Source: Bradyrhizobium sp. WSM1743
GTDB taxonomy: Bacteria > Pseudomonadota > Alphaproteobacteria > Rhizobiales > Xanthobacteraceae
Length of the DNA: 56,339 bases
Direction of reading: 5' to 3'
Assembly (NCBI RefSeq): GCF_000473065.1
Contig: NZ_AXAZ01000056.1
Location: 1-56,339, forward strand
The notes under the pieces are model-generated. The model saw only the letters and a list, made by a program, of their open reading frames with translations, was not told where the DNA came from and searched no databases. How positions within the stretch are numbered: position 1 is the first letter of the stretch; every line of letters begins with the position of its first letter. Below are positions 16,029-25,065 of the stretch, one piece after another. Position numbers and translations under genes: made by a program.

Positions 16029-16952
16029 CTACCAGCTCCCCGAGGCGCCGCCGCCGCCGAAACTACCCCCGCCGCCGCTGAAGCTGCCGCTGTCACTGCT
16101 ACTCGACGATCCGCTGCTCCAGCCGCCCGAGGAGCCGCTCGACCACGAGCTGCCGCCCGAGCGGCCTGTGCCGGGCGTTATCGCCGAAAACAGATCGGCG
16201 ACAAATCCGATGATGAAGCCGAGGATTCCGACGGCCGCGGCGAGCGCGGCGGAGCCCAGGATGAACCAGGTCACCGCCGCGATGATGCCCCCGGTCACCA
16301 ATGATCCGAGCAGCCGCCCCAGGATGGCGCGGAAGAACCCGCCGACACCTATCGAAGCAAACAGCGCCACAGCGAACACCGGTGCAAGGTCGTCCAGATT
16401 GTGGGCGAAGTTGACGCTGCGCGAGGGTGACGGCAGCGGTTCGCCATCGATCACCCGCATCATGCGGTCGACGCCCGCGCCGATGCCCGCGGCGAAGTCG
16501 CCGCTCCTGAACTTGGGGGTGATATCCTCGTCGATGATGCGCCGCGAGGTCACGTCGGTCAGCACGCCCTCGAGGCCATAGCCGACCTCGATGCGCAGAT
16601 GCCGGTCGTTCTTGGCGACGACGAGGATCGCGCCGTCGTCGACCTTCTTGCGGCCGATCTTCCAGGCCTCCGCCACGCGGATCGAGAATTGCTCGATCGT
16701 CTCCGGCTGCGTGGTCGGCACGATCAGGACGGCGATCTGGCTGCCCTTGCGGTTCTCGAAGTCGCGCAGCTTTTGCGACAGCGTGGCGATGTCACTGCTG
16801 GACAGCGTGCCGGTCTGATCGACCACGCGGCCGGTGAGTTGCGGCACGGGGACGTCGGCGAGGGCGGGGAAGGTAAAGGTGAGGACGAGCGCGATGGCGA
16901 GGACGATCTGCGATGAGAAGGCCCAGCAAGCCAGCCACAACCTCGCTGTCAT
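16029..16952 (-). CDS. TPM-domain membrane protein with Gly/Ser tail (YgcG-like)
   Basis: About 307 residues from the ATG at 16952. A signal peptide (1 to about 32, ending FPALA) leads into the periplasmic TPM domain (about 40-170: VVDQTGTLSS, IAVLIVPTTQPETIEQFS, HLRIEVGYGLEGVLTD). Two or three transmembrane helices follow (about 185-250) and then a tail of Ser/Gly repeats ending GGGGASGSW. A longer open frame would start at 17078, but its extra 42 residues are translated from an intergenic repeat, so I reject that start. The chosen ATG lies at the very edge of that repeat. Second gene of the LemA cluster. Confidence 0.82.
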   Translation of the reverse strand: MTARLWLACWAFSSQIVLAIALVLTFTFPALADVPVPQLTGRVVDQTGTLSSSDIATLSQKLRDFENRKGSQIAVLIVPTTQPETIEQFSIRVAEAWKIGRKKVDDGAILVVAKNDRHLRIEVGYGLEGVLTDVTSRRIIDEDITPKFRSGDFAAGIGAGVDRMMRVIDGEPLPSPSRSVNFAHNLDDLAPVFAVALFASIGVGGFFRAILGRLLGSLVTGGIIAAVTWFILGSAALAAAVGILGFIIGFVADLFSAITPGTGRSGGSSWSSGSSGGWSSGSSSSSDSGSFSGGGGSFGGGGASGSW

Positions 16953-17049
16953 CGCCCGGCTTGACCGGGCGATCCAGTATTCCAGAGACGCCAGCGGGCT
17001 ACGGAGGAGCCGCCGCGTACTGGATTCCCCGCCTTCGCGGGGAATGACG
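16948..17049. repeat. Dispersed repeat family D (GTCAT-bounded), between lemA and TPM gene
   Basis: Edges GTCATCGCCCGG and CGGGGAATGAC, with internal hairpins GCCCGGCTTGACCGGGC and CCCCGCCTTCGCGGGG and the inverse pair ATCCAGTA/TACTGGAT. Its left edge overlaps the start codon of the TPM membrane protein (16950-16952, read on the minus strand). It may reduce readthrough from lemA into the two TPM genes or stabilise the lemA mRNA. Confidence 0.82.
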
Positions 17050-17090
17050 GCGGTGGCTGGGGCCGAGAGCATTCGCAAAACGGCGCGCGG

Positions 17091-17702
17091 CTACTTCGAT
17101 GGCGCTGGCGCCGGATTAAAGTCCACCTTCGGTGCGGTCGAAATCTCCTTCTCGTTCTCGACCGTGAAGTTCGGCTTCTCCTTGTAACCGAACGCCATTG
17201 CCGTGAGGTTGGTCGGGAAGGAGCGGATGGTGACGTTATACTCCTGCACCGCCTTGATGTAGCGGTTGCGCGCCACCGTGATGCGGTTCTCGGTGCCCTC
17301 TAGCTGCGACATCAAATCCTTGAACAAGGCATCGGACTTCAGTTGCGGATAGTTCTCGGTGACGACCAGGAGGCGCGACAGCGCGCTGGAGAGCTCGCCT
17401 TGCGCAGCCTGGAATTTCTGGAAGGCTGCGGGATCGTTCAGCACCTCGGGTGTTGCCTGGATGCTGCCGACCTTGGCGCGGGCATTTGTGACACCGAGCA
17501 GAACGTCCTTCTCCTGCTGCGCAAAGCCCTTCACCGAGTTGACGAGATTGGGCACCAGATCGGCGCGGCGCTGATACTGATTCACGACCTCGGACCAGTT
17601 GGCCTTGATCTGCTCATCCTCGCTCTGGATCGCGTTGTAGCCGCAATTGGTCAGGCTCAGCGAGGCCAGCGCCGCCAGCACGGTCAGGATCTTGCGCATC
17701 AA
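17091..17702 (-). CDS. lemA: LemA family protein
   Basis: 203 residues. An N-terminal hydrophobic segment (residues 3-19) is followed by the all-helical LemA core with the hallmark IKANWSEVVNQYQRRADLVP (about 33-52), then NLVNSVKGF. Cys20 follows LTN, so it looks like a lipobox with Asn at -1, which is atypical; it may be a lipoprotein or simply membrane-anchored. First gene of a three-gene minus-strand cluster with two TPM-domain proteins. A second Met directly follows the first, so the start is uncertain by one codon. Confidence 0.93.
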   Translation of the reverse strand: MMRKILTVLAALASLSLTNCGYNAIQSEDEQIKANWSEVVNQYQRRADLVPNLVNSVKGFAQQEKDVLLGVTNARAKVGSIQATPEVLNDPAAFQKFQAAQGELSSALSRLLVVTENYPQLKSDALFKDLMSQLEGTENRITVARNRYIKAVQEYNVTIRSFPTNLTAMAFGYKEKPNFTVENEKEISTAPKVDFNPAPAPSK

Positions 17703-17766
17703 ATTTCTCCCGGTGGAATCCGGCGCAAACTACCAGATTGCGCGCGCGAGACGCCAGCTTGACGAT

Positions 17767-17840
17767 GTCATTCCGGGGCGCGAAGCGAACCCGGAATCTC
17801 GAGATTCCGGGTCTGGTCCTTCGGACCATCCCGGAATGAC
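17767..17840. repeat. Dispersed repeat family E (GTCATTCCGGGG-bounded)
   Basis: Starts GTCATTCCGGGG, ends CCCGGAATGAC, with the inner palindrome CCCGGAATCTCGAGATTCCGGG. It lies between the divergent lemA and crotonase genes, upstream of both. Confidence 0.82.
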
Positions 17841-17947
17841 TCCGGTGGATGGGCGCACCCCAGCCGGCTGACGCAAGCCTCTTGCCTATCGCAGGCGGGC
17901 ATAGTCAACTCCGGCAAAACAAAGCGGAAACGCCAGGGAGGAACGCG

Positions 17948-18802
17948 ATGTCCTCGTTCGAGACCATCCTCGTGGAGCGGCCGGAGCCGGCGATCGTCCG
18001 TGTCGTCATGAACCGGCCGGAGGCGCGCAACGCGCAGAACCTGCAAATGACCTACGAGCTCAACGCCGCTTTCGATGCAGCGGTGCAGGACGACGCGGTC
18101 AAGGTGATCATCCTCGCCGGCAACGGGCCGCACTTCTCCTCCGGCCATGACCTGCGCCCCGGAGACAAGAATACCGCAGGAGTCGATTTTCCGCCGATCG
18201 GAAATTGGGGCGGCTTCGCCGAAGCTGGCGCGCATGGCCGCTTCGCGCGCGAGCAGGAAATATATCTCCAGATCACGCGGCGCTGGCGCAACCTCGCCAA
18301 GCCAACCATCGCCGAAGTGCACGGCAAGTGCATCGCCGGCGGTCTCATGCTGGCCTGGGCCTGCGACCTCATCGTCGCCAGCGACGACGCGCAGTTCTGC
18401 GATCCCGTCGTCACCATGGGCGTTTGCGGCGTCGAGTGGTTCGTCCATCCCTGGGAGCTCGGACCGCGCAAGGCCAAGGAGTTCCTGTTCACCGCCGACA
18501 GCTGGAGCGCGCATGAGGCGCACCAGCTCGGCATGGTCAACCAGGTCGTGCCACACGCGGAGCTGTCATCGCGCGTGCTCGAGCTGGCGCGCCGGATCGC
18601 GACAAAGCCGTCCTTCGCGCTGAAATTGACCAAGGAGGCCGTCAACCGCTCGGTCGACGTGATGGGCCAGCCCGCCGCGATCGACCAGGCCTTTGCACTG
18701 CATCAGCTCTGCCACGCGCATAATCTCCAGGAGTTTGGCATGATCGTCGATCCCTCCGGACTGCATCCCTCCGTGCGCAAGCCGCCGGCGGCCGCGGAGT
18801 AG
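17948..18802 (+). CDS. Crotonase-fold protein lacking both catalytic glutamates
   Basis: 284 residues starting MSSFETILVERPEPAIVRVV. The fold signals are clear: oxyanion-hole regions (HFSSGHDL about 62-69 and IAGGLMLAWACDL about 129-141) and the AQFCDP segment. Aligned with rat enoyl-CoA hydratase, the glutamate in GGGCEL is Met134 here and the one in FGQPEI is Val154, so hydratase chemistry as known is not expected. It may act as an isomerase, thioesterase, decarboxylase or dehalogenase of the superfamily. First gene of a tight operon with two acyl-CoA dehydrogenases (gaps of 5 and 15 bp), so its substrate is probably a CoA ester. GGGAGGAA lies about 9 bases upstream. Confidence 0.82.
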   Translation: MSSFETILVERPEPAIVRVVMNRPEARNAQNLQMTYELNAAFDAAVQDDAVKVIILAGNGPHFSSGHDLRPGDKNTAGVDFPPIGNWGGFAEAGAHGRFAREQEIYLQITRRWRNLAKPTIAEVHGKCIAGGLMLAWACDLIVASDDAQFCDPVVTMGVCGVEWFVHPWELGPRKAKEFLFTADSWSAHEAHQLGMVNQVVPHAELSSRVLELARRIATKPSFALKLTKEAVNRSVDVMGQPAAIDQAFALHQLCHAHNLQEFGMIVDPSGLHPSVRKPPAAAE

Positions 18803-18807
18803 ACGCG

Positions 18808-19947
18808 ATGGATCTCAATCTCAGTGACGAGCAGAAGTTGCTGCGCGAGAGCGCGGAACGGTTCGTGGCCGAAAGCTACGATGCCGCTCACCGCCGCAAG
18901 ATGGCGAATGACCCGCTCGGCTTCAGCCCTGATGTCTGGAAGCAGTTCGCAGAGCTCGGCTGGCTGGCATTGCCGCTGCCCGAAGAGTTTGGCGGACTCG
19001 GCGGCGGCCCGGTGGAGATCGGCATCCTGATGGAAGCCTTTGGCCGCGGGCTGGTCTCGGAGCCCTATGTTGCAACCGCGGTGCTGGGAGCCGCGCTGAT
19101 CGCCAGGTGCGGCACCACGCTGCAGAAGCAGGTAAGCCTGCCCAAGGTGGCGGACGGATCACTGAAGCTCGCCTTTGCGCATTCCGAGCGCGCGGCCCGG
19201 TTCGACCTCGCCAAGGTCACGACCGGCGCCAACAAGACGGCGCAAGGCTGGCGCCTGGACGGCAACAAGGTCGCGGTGCTCGACGGTCATGCCGCCGACG
19301 AGATCATCGTCTCCGCACATATCCACGATCATCGGGGGCCGTCGGGGCGGATCGGCCTGTTCCTTGTGCAGGCGACGACACCAGGCGTCGGCATCAGCGA
19401 TTATCCGCGCCTTGGCGGCGGGCGTGCCTGCAACATCGAGCTGTGCGACGCGCATCTGCCGGAAGACGCCCTGCTCGGCGACGGCAGCGATGCTCTGCCG
19501 GCGATCGAATGGGCGGTCGATCGCGCCATGGCCGCGCTCGGTGCGGAAGCTGTCGGCATCATGCAGACGCTGCTCGACACCACGCTCGAATACACCAAGA
19601 TCCGAAAACAATTCGGCCGGCCGCTCTCCGCCAACCAGGTGATCCGCCACCGCCTCGCCGACATGGCGATGCAGGTGGACGAGGCGCGCTCGATGGCGCT
19701 GCGCGCTGCGCTGAAGGTGGATGCTGCGCCGATCGAGCGTGCCCGGGCCGCGTCGGGCGCCAAGGCGAAGATCGGCAAATGCGCGCGCTTCGTCGGCGAG
19801 CAGTCGATCCAGCTCCATGGCGGCATGGGCGTCACCGAGGAGCTCGAGGTCGGCGCCTATTTCAAGCGGCTCGTCGCCTTCGACACGCTGTTCGGCGGCA
19901 GCGCGCATCACTATGCCCGCCACGCCCAGCTTGGTCGCACGGCCTGA
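18808..19947 (+). CDS. Acyl-CoA dehydrogenase, PimD-like (small subunit type)
   Basis: 379 residues with the usual N-terminal helical, middle beta and C-terminal helical domains. The opening DLNLSDEQKLLRESAERFVA and general pattern resemble PimD, annotated as small subunit of pimeloyl-CoA dehydrogenase in Rhodopseudomonas palustris. The C-terminal region reads FDTLFGGSAHHYARHAQLG instead of the GTSEIQR motif in its partner, which suggests that it functions with the following gene as a heteromer. The true substrate is not determined; the pim operon's other genes are absent. Confidence 0.85.
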   Translation: MDLNLSDEQKLLRESAERFVAESYDAAHRRKMANDPLGFSPDVWKQFAELGWLALPLPEEFGGLGGGPVEIGILMEAFGRGLVSEPYVATAVLGAALIARCGTTLQKQVSLPKVADGSLKLAFAHSERAARFDLAKVTTGANKTAQGWRLDGNKVAVLDGHAADEIIVSAHIHDHRGPSGRIGLFLVQATTPGVGISDYPRLGGGRACNIELCDAHLPEDALLGDGSDALPAIEWAVDRAMAALGAEAVGIMQTLLDTTLEYTKIRKQFGRPLSANQVIRHRLADMAMQVDEARSMALRAALKVDAAPIERARAASGAKAKIGKCARFVGEQSIQLHGGMGVTEELEVGAYFKRLVAFDTLFGGSAHHYARHAQLGRTA

Positions 19948-19962
19948 CACAAGGAGCGGATC

Positions 19963-21159
19963 ATGGACCTGTCGTTCAATGCCGAGGAGCGTGCCTTCCA
20001 GGACGAGGTGCGCGGCTTCATTGCGAAGAACCTCACCGAGGAGATGAAGCGCGCCACCGCGCTGACGCCGTCGGTGTTCTCCGATCCTGATATCGGCATG
20101 GCCTGGCAACGCGCGCTGCACGCCCAAGGCTGGGGCGCGCCGGGCTGGCCGGTCGAATATGGCGGTCCGGACTGGACGCCGGCACAGCGCTGGATCTTCG
20201 AGACCGAATGCGCGCGCGCCGGCGTGCCCAATGTCAACGTGATGGGCGTAAAGATGGTCGGGCCCGTCATCATCGGCTTCGGCTCGCCGGAGCAGAAGAA
20301 CTTCTACCTGCCGCGCATCCTCTCCGGTGAGGACTATTGGTGTCAGGGCTATTCCGAGCCGGGCTCCGGCTCCGACCTGTCGTCGCTGAAGACCCGCGCG
20401 GTGCGCGACGGCGACGACTACATCATCAACGGCACCAAGATCTGGACCACGCATGCCCATCACGCCAACCGCATGTTCGCGCTGGTGCGCACCAGCGACG
20501 GGCCGCGGCAGCAGGACGGCATCAGCTTCATCCTGATCGACATGAAGACGCCGGGCATCACCACGCGCCCCATTCTCACCATCGGTGGCGACCACGAGGT
20601 CAACCAGGTGTTCTTCGACGACGTGCGCGTGCCCGTCGCCAACCGCGTCGGCGAGGAAGGCAAGGGCTGGACCTACGGCAAATATTTGCTCGAGTTCGAG
20701 CGCGGCTCCGGCATCGCCTCCGCCAAGCTGCGCGAGGGCTTGAAGGCGATCGCGGATCTCGCCGAGTCGGATCTGACGGGCCCGGCGATCGACAGCTCCG
20801 ATATTGCGGCGCGGATCTCGGAGGTGGAGGTCGATATCGACGCGCTGGAGATGACCGAGCTGCGCGTGCTCTCGGCACTCCAGACCGGGCAAAATCCGGG
20901 CGCGGTGTCGTCGATCCTGAAGCTGCGCAACAGCGAGATCCGCCAGGCCGTGACGCGGCTCGGGGCCGACGTGATCGGCCACGACGCCCTCGCCGTCGAG
21001 CCTATGCGCCCGCTCTACAAGCTCAACAACGAGCCGGCGATGCCTGAGGAGATGCTGACGGTGATGCCGGAATATCTCAACGGCCGCGCCTATACGATCT
21101 TCGGCGGCACCTCGGAGATCCAGCGCGATATCATCGCGAAGATGATGCTGGGGATTTGA
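19963..21159 (+). CDS. Acyl-CoA dehydrogenase, PimC-like (large subunit type)
   Basis: 398 residues, opening DLSFNAEERAFQDEVRGFI, with the FAD/acyl-CoA signature CQGYSEPGSGSDLSSLKTRA and C-terminal FGGTSEIQRDIIAKMMLG. It looks like PimC-type large subunits and begins 15 bp after the small-subunit-like gene, preceded by AAGGAGCGG. The pair presumably introduces a 2,3-double bond into a CoA ester, passing electrons to ETF. It ends before repeat A, which separates it from the convergent CoxL-like gene. Confidence 0.88.
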   Translation: MDLSFNAEERAFQDEVRGFIAKNLTEEMKRATALTPSVFSDPDIGMAWQRALHAQGWGAPGWPVEYGGPDWTPAQRWIFETECARAGVPNVNVMGVKMVGPVIIGFGSPEQKNFYLPRILSGEDYWCQGYSEPGSGSDLSSLKTRAVRDGDDYIINGTKIWTTHAHHANRMFALVRTSDGPRQQDGISFILIDMKTPGITTRPILTIGGDHEVNQVFFDDVRVPVANRVGEEGKGWTYGKYLLEFERGSGIASAKLREGLKAIADLAESDLTGPAIDSSDIAARISEVEVDIDALEMTELRVLSALQTGQNPGAVSSILKLRNSEIRQAVTRLGADVIGHDALAVEPMRPLYKLNNEPAMPEEMLTVMPEYLNGRAYTIFGGTSEIQRDIIAKMMLGI

Positions 21160-21186
21160 GGCCGGGCTGGCGCTGCATTCCCCGCT

Positions 21187-21343
21187 GTCGCCCCGGACAA
21201 GCGCAAGCGCTGATCCGGGACCATACCCACAGGCCGAGGTGATTACGGAGACTCGGAGTTACCGGTTTCTCGCCGAACCGCTCCCTGTGGCTGGGTCCCG
21301 GATCGGCGCGCGCTTGAGGCGCGCTTGTCCGGGACGACAGCGG
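21187..21343. repeat. Dispersed repeat family A, copy 2
   Basis: GTCGCCCCGGACAAGCGC at the left and GCGCTTGTCCGGGACGAC at the right form the outer arms; internal blocks match the copy at 1921-2076. It lies between convergent genes and could terminate both. Confidence 0.85.
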
Positions 21344-21359
21344 AGTTTGGAGCGAACGC

Positions 21360-23681
21360 CTAACCCACCTTCGCGTCCTGGATCGCCTGCCAGATCTTCT
21401 GCGGCGTCAGGGGCGTGTTCAGCTGGGTGATGCCGAGCTCGGCGAGCGCGTCCATCACGCCGTTGGTGACGCAAGGCGGGCCACCGATGGCGCCGGATTC
21501 GCCGCAGCCCTTGGCGCCGAGCGGATTGGTGCGGCAGGGCGCGGAGTCGTCCAGCGTCACCACGATCGGCGGAACGTCGTCGGCGCGCGGGATGCAATAG
21601 TCCTGATAGCTCGCGGTGAGGAGCTGGCCGTCGGCATCATACGACACGCCCTCATACAGCGCCTGGCCGATGCCTTGCGCGACGCCCCCATGGATTTGGC
21701 CGGTGACCAGCATCGGATTCACGGCAACGCCGACGTCGTCGACCGTTGTGTAGCGCACGACCTTGGAGACGCCGGTCTCGGGGTCGATCTCCACCTCGCA
21801 GATATGCGTGCCGTTGGGCCAGCTCGGACCATCGACCTCGCCTTCGGAATCGACGCTGAGCTTGGCGCCGCTCTCCTTCTCGGCGAGATCGAACAGGCTG
21901 ATGCGGCGGTCAGTGCCGACCACGGTGAGCATGCCGCCCCGATACTCGATGTCCTCGACCGAGGTCTCCAGCACGTTGGCTGCCTTCTCGCGCGCCTTCT
22001 GGATCAGGTCGTTGGAGGAGACCGCAACCGCGGTGCCGCCGACGAACAGCGAGCGCGAGCCGACGCTGCCGAAACCCATGGCCAGATCGGTGTCGCCCTG
22101 GACCACGTCGATCTTCTCCATGGGAATGCCGAGCGTGTCGGAGATCATCTGGGTGTAGGTGGTCTGCAGCCCCTGCCCCATCGCCATGGTGCCGGAATGC
22201 AGCACGACGCGCCCTTGCGAGGTCGCGTGCAGGCTGACCTTCTCGGTGTGGGCACGGCCGCCGGTCCATTCGATGTAGGAGGTGAGCCCGCGGCCGTAGA
22301 GCATTCCCTTCTTCTTGGCGGCCTTCTTGCGCGCGGTAAAGCCGTCCCAGTCCGCGAGTTTCACGGCGCGATCGAGCATGTGAGCGAAGGCGCCGGAATC
22401 GTAAACCTGCCCCGCCGCGTTGGTGTAGGGCAGCTGCGCCGGCTTGATGTAGTTCACTTTCCGGATCGCGCGCGGGTCCATGCCTATCTTTCGCGCGGCG
22501 GCGTCGAACAAACGCTCGACGATGAAGACCGCCTCGGGGCGACCCGCGCCGCGATAGGCGCCAACCGGCGCGGTGTGGGTCATCACCGACTTCACCTCGA
22601 AATGCACCAGTGGCAGATCGTAGACGCCGGTCTGCACGAACGGCCCGAGCACCAGCGGAATGATGTTGGCGGCGCCCGAGGAATAGGCGCCGGTGCAGCC
22701 GATCGACTTGACGCGATAGGCCAGCACCTTGCCCTTTTCATCCAGTGCGAAAGAAGCGGTGGAGGTGAGATCGCGGCCATGGGTGCCGCCGACGAACTCG
22801 TCGGTGCGGTCGCCGCGCCAGCGGATCTTCTTGTTCAGCTTGGTCGCGGCATAGGCGACGATGCCGTCCTCGGGGTAGAGGTTGGTCTTCTGGCCAAAGC
22901 CGCCACCGATGTCGCCGACCAGCACGCGCACGCTGTCCTTGGGACGCTTGAGCACGGCTTCCGCCAGCACGTCGCGGGTCGACGCCGGCGTCTGCGACTG
23001 CACGTGCAGGAGGAGACGGCCGGATTTCTTGTCGATCTCGGCAATGGTCGAGCGCGGCTCCATCGCGGAAGGAACCAGGCGCTGGCTGACGAGATCGAGC
23101 TCGACCGTATGCGCCGCCTTGGCAAAGGCTTCGTCCACCTTGGCGGCGTCGCCATAGCTCATGGCGCCGACGATGTTGTCGGGCGCCCCCGGCCACACCA
23201 CGGGCGCGCCGGGCTTCGCCGCCTCGACGGGATCGACCACCGCGGGCTGCACGTGGTATTCGACCACGATTGCCTCGGCGGCGCTCTGCGCCTCCACGCG
23301 CGATGAAGCCACCACCGCGGCCACCGCCTCGCCGGCATAGCGCACGACCTCGCGGGCGAGCAGCCGGCGCGGCGGCACGGTCATCGGCTTGCCGTCGGGA
23401 CGCTTGAAGATGTTCAGCGTCGGGATGCTGCCGATGTCGTCCTTGACGAGGTCGGCACCGGTGTAGATCGCGGCAACGCCCGGCATCGATGCTGCGGCGC
23501 TGGTGTCGATCGAGACGATCTTCGCATGGGCGTGCGGCGAGCGCAGCACATGCAACCACAGCGCGCCATCTGCTGGCTTGTCGTCGATGAACTGTCCCTT
23601 CCCGGTGAGTAGCCGTTGGTCTTCCAAACGCTTGACGGGTTGCCCCGCTCCGAAACGCAAATTGCCGGGAAGAATGTTCAT
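21360..23681 (-). CDS. Molybdenum hydroxylase large subunit, CoxL-like form II
   Basis: 773 residues from the ATG at 23681 (MNILPGNLRFGAGQPVKRLE); an upstream in-frame Met at 23768 would add 29 residues that look non-homologous. The protein has the xanthine-dehydrogenase-family molybdopterin domains. The active-site loop is AYRGAGR (375-381), the form II signature, not the AYRCSFR of true CO dehydrogenase. GCGESGAIGGP near the C-terminus carries the expected catalytic Glu. The FAD (coxM) and 2Fe-2S (coxS) subunits that normally accompany it are not next to it, so partners must be encoded elsewhere. Substrate unknown: an aldehyde or N-heterocycle is likelier than CO. Confidence 0.87.
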   Translation of the reverse strand: MNILPGNLRFGAGQPVKRLEDQRLLTGKGQFIDDKPADGALWLHVLRSPHAHAKIVSIDTSAAASMPGVAAIYTGADLVKDDIGSIPTLNIFKRPDGKPMTVPPRRLLAREVVRYAGEAVAAVVASSRVEAQSAAEAIVVEYHVQPAVVDPVEAAKPGAPVVWPGAPDNIVGAMSYGDAAKVDEAFAKAAHTVELDLVSQRLVPSAMEPRSTIAEIDKKSGRLLLHVQSQTPASTRDVLAEAVLKRPKDSVRVLVGDIGGGFGQKTNLYPEDGIVAYAATKLNKKIRWRGDRTDEFVGGTHGRDLTSTASFALDEKGKVLAYRVKSIGCTGAYSSGAANIIPLVLGPFVQTGVYDLPLVHFEVKSVMTHTAPVGAYRGAGRPEAVFIVERLFDAAARKIGMDPRAIRKVNYIKPAQLPYTNAAGQVYDSGAFAHMLDRAVKLADWDGFTARKKAAKKKGMLYGRGLTSYIEWTGGRAHTEKVSLHATSQGRVVLHSGTMAMGQGLQTTYTQMISDTLGIPMEKIDVVQGDTDLAMGFGSVGSRSLFVGGTAVAVSSNDLIQKAREKAANVLETSVEDIEYRGGMLTVVGTDRRISLFDLAEKESGAKLSVDSEGEVDGPSWPNGTHICEVEIDPETGVSKVVRYTTVDDVGVAVNPMLVTGQIHGGVAQGIGQALYEGVSYDADGQLLTASYQDYCIPRADDVPPIVVTLDDSAPCRTNPLGAKGCGESGAIGGPPCVTNGVMDALAELGITQLNTPLTPQKIWQAIQDAKVG

Positions 23682-23805
23682 TCCGCTATGTCCTTGAATC
23701 CGGAAAACGACCGCGGCGGTTTTAACCGATTTTGCGGGCCAGACAACCGAGCCCCGGCACATCTGCAATGCGCGTCAGAGCCCCTTGCTGACGCGGAATG
23801 GCCCG

Positions 23806-24891
23806 CTAAGACCTGTCGATATCGATGATGCCTACATTCACATCACGGCTGTCCGAGCCGCGCTTGACCGTGAGCCGAACGGTCTTTCCGGCCCCCGCCT
23901 GCTCAAGCGCATCGGTCAGGTCGGAGAGGCGCCGCACCGGCTTGCCTTCGGCCGCAGTGACGATGTCTCCGATCGCTCCAGTCGAAAAGTTGACACCGCG
24001 AATCCCCGCCCGCTCGGCAGGGCTACCGGGGGCCGTCCGCACCACGATCACCCCTTCGACGCCAAGCCGCGTCGACACATCCTCGCTGGCGGCCACAATG
24101 CCGATACCAGGTGTCGGCACGCGGCCGTTGCGGATGAGCTCGGGCACAATCCGGTTCACGACATCGACCGGCACCGCGAAGCCGATGCCGGCGTTCGAGC
24201 CTGACGGCGATATGATCGCCGTGGTGACGCCGATCAGCCGGCCGGCAGAATCCAGCAGCGGCCCGCCCGAATTGCCCGGATTGATCGCGGCATCCGTCTG
24301 GATGACATTGGCAATCTCCCGGCCGCCATGGGTCGGAAGCCTGCGCTTGAGCGCGCTGATGATGCCGCTGGTCATCGATTGATCCAGCCCGAAGGGGTTG
24401 CCGATCGCAAAGGCGGATTGCCCGACCTTCAGGTCGCTTGAACTGCCGAGCGCCACCGGCGGAGGGAGTTCGCGCACACTGCGGATTCGCAGGACCGCAA
24501 GATCGTAATTGGGAGCCGTGCCGACCAGGTCGACCTGGGCCACTTCTCCCGACGCGAAGCGCACGGCGATCTCGCCGCCATTGGTCACGACATGATTGTT
24601 CGTCACGAGATGGCCCTCACGGTCCCAGACGAATCCCGTGCCGGAAGCGCTGCCCTGAGCTTCCTCACCCATGAGAGGATTGGCCGCCGATTTCGCCGCC
24701 ACCTGGACGACCGAGGGAGACACGCGCTCGAAGATGTCGATGGTGGCCCTTTCGGCCTCGGACAGCGGCCCGCGCTGCTCGATGGCTCGCGCAGCGGGCG
24801 TGGTCCACGGCGCATGCTGGATTTTCGCGGCAGTGACGGCGAGCAGCACGACAGCGAAGGCTGCCGCGACGATGACGTAGCGACGATTCAT
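23806..24891 (-). CDS. HtrA/Deg-type periplasmic serine protease with one PDZ domain
   Basis: 361 residues. An N-terminal signal or anchor helix (5-22) is followed by the trypsin-like domain with an intact triad: His100 (TNNHVV), Asp130 (NYDLAV), Ser208 (NPGNSGGP). A PDZ domain covers about 250-350. With one PDZ it is closer to DegS-type or short HtrA proteins than to DegP. It should act in envelope protein quality control. The gene stands alone. It is a useful contrast to the dead HtrA-like gene 2.3 kb away. Confidence 0.92.
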   Translation of the reverse strand: MNRRYVIVAAAFAVVLLAVTAAKIQHAPWTTPAARAIEQRGPLSEAERATIDIFERVSPSVVQVAAKSAANPLMGEEAQGSASGTGFVWDREGHLVTNNHVVTNGGEIAVRFASGEVAQVDLVGTAPNYDLAVLRIRSVRELPPPVALGSSSDLKVGQSAFAIGNPFGLDQSMTSGIISALKRRLPTHGGREIANVIQTDAAINPGNSGGPLLDSAGRLIGVTTAIISPSGSNAGIGFAVPVDVVNRIVPELIRNGRVPTPGIGIVAASEDVSTRLGVEGVIVVRTAPGSPAERAGIRGVNFSTGAIGDIVTAAEGKPVRRLSDLTDALEQAGAGKTVRLTVKRGSDSRDVNVGIIDIDRS

Positions 24892-25065
24892 GGGCGATCA
24901 CCGCGATGTGTGCTGAAAGCAATGTTCGGAATGCACATGCATAAGCTGACGGACCTCGCTCACGCAGCAACGTCCCAAGGGGCTAGAAGTTTCCCGGTCT
25001 GGCAGTTTAGGGAAGGGCTTGGCTTTTGGCAGGCGTTCGACGACATATTGCCGCGTGACAATCGG

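Noticed and set aside
16953..17078. A longer start for the TPM membrane protein
   Set aside because: The additional residues are translated from repeat D and would precede a normal signal peptide.
18808..21159. Naming the two dehydrogenases pimD and pimC outright
   Set aside because: The resemblance is good but the pimF/A/B/E genes are absent and gene order differs, so pimeloyl-CoA specificity is not supported.
21360..23681. Aerobic CO dehydrogenase (form I CoxL)
   Set aside because: The active-site loop is AYRGAGR rather than AYRCSFR and the other two subunits are missing.
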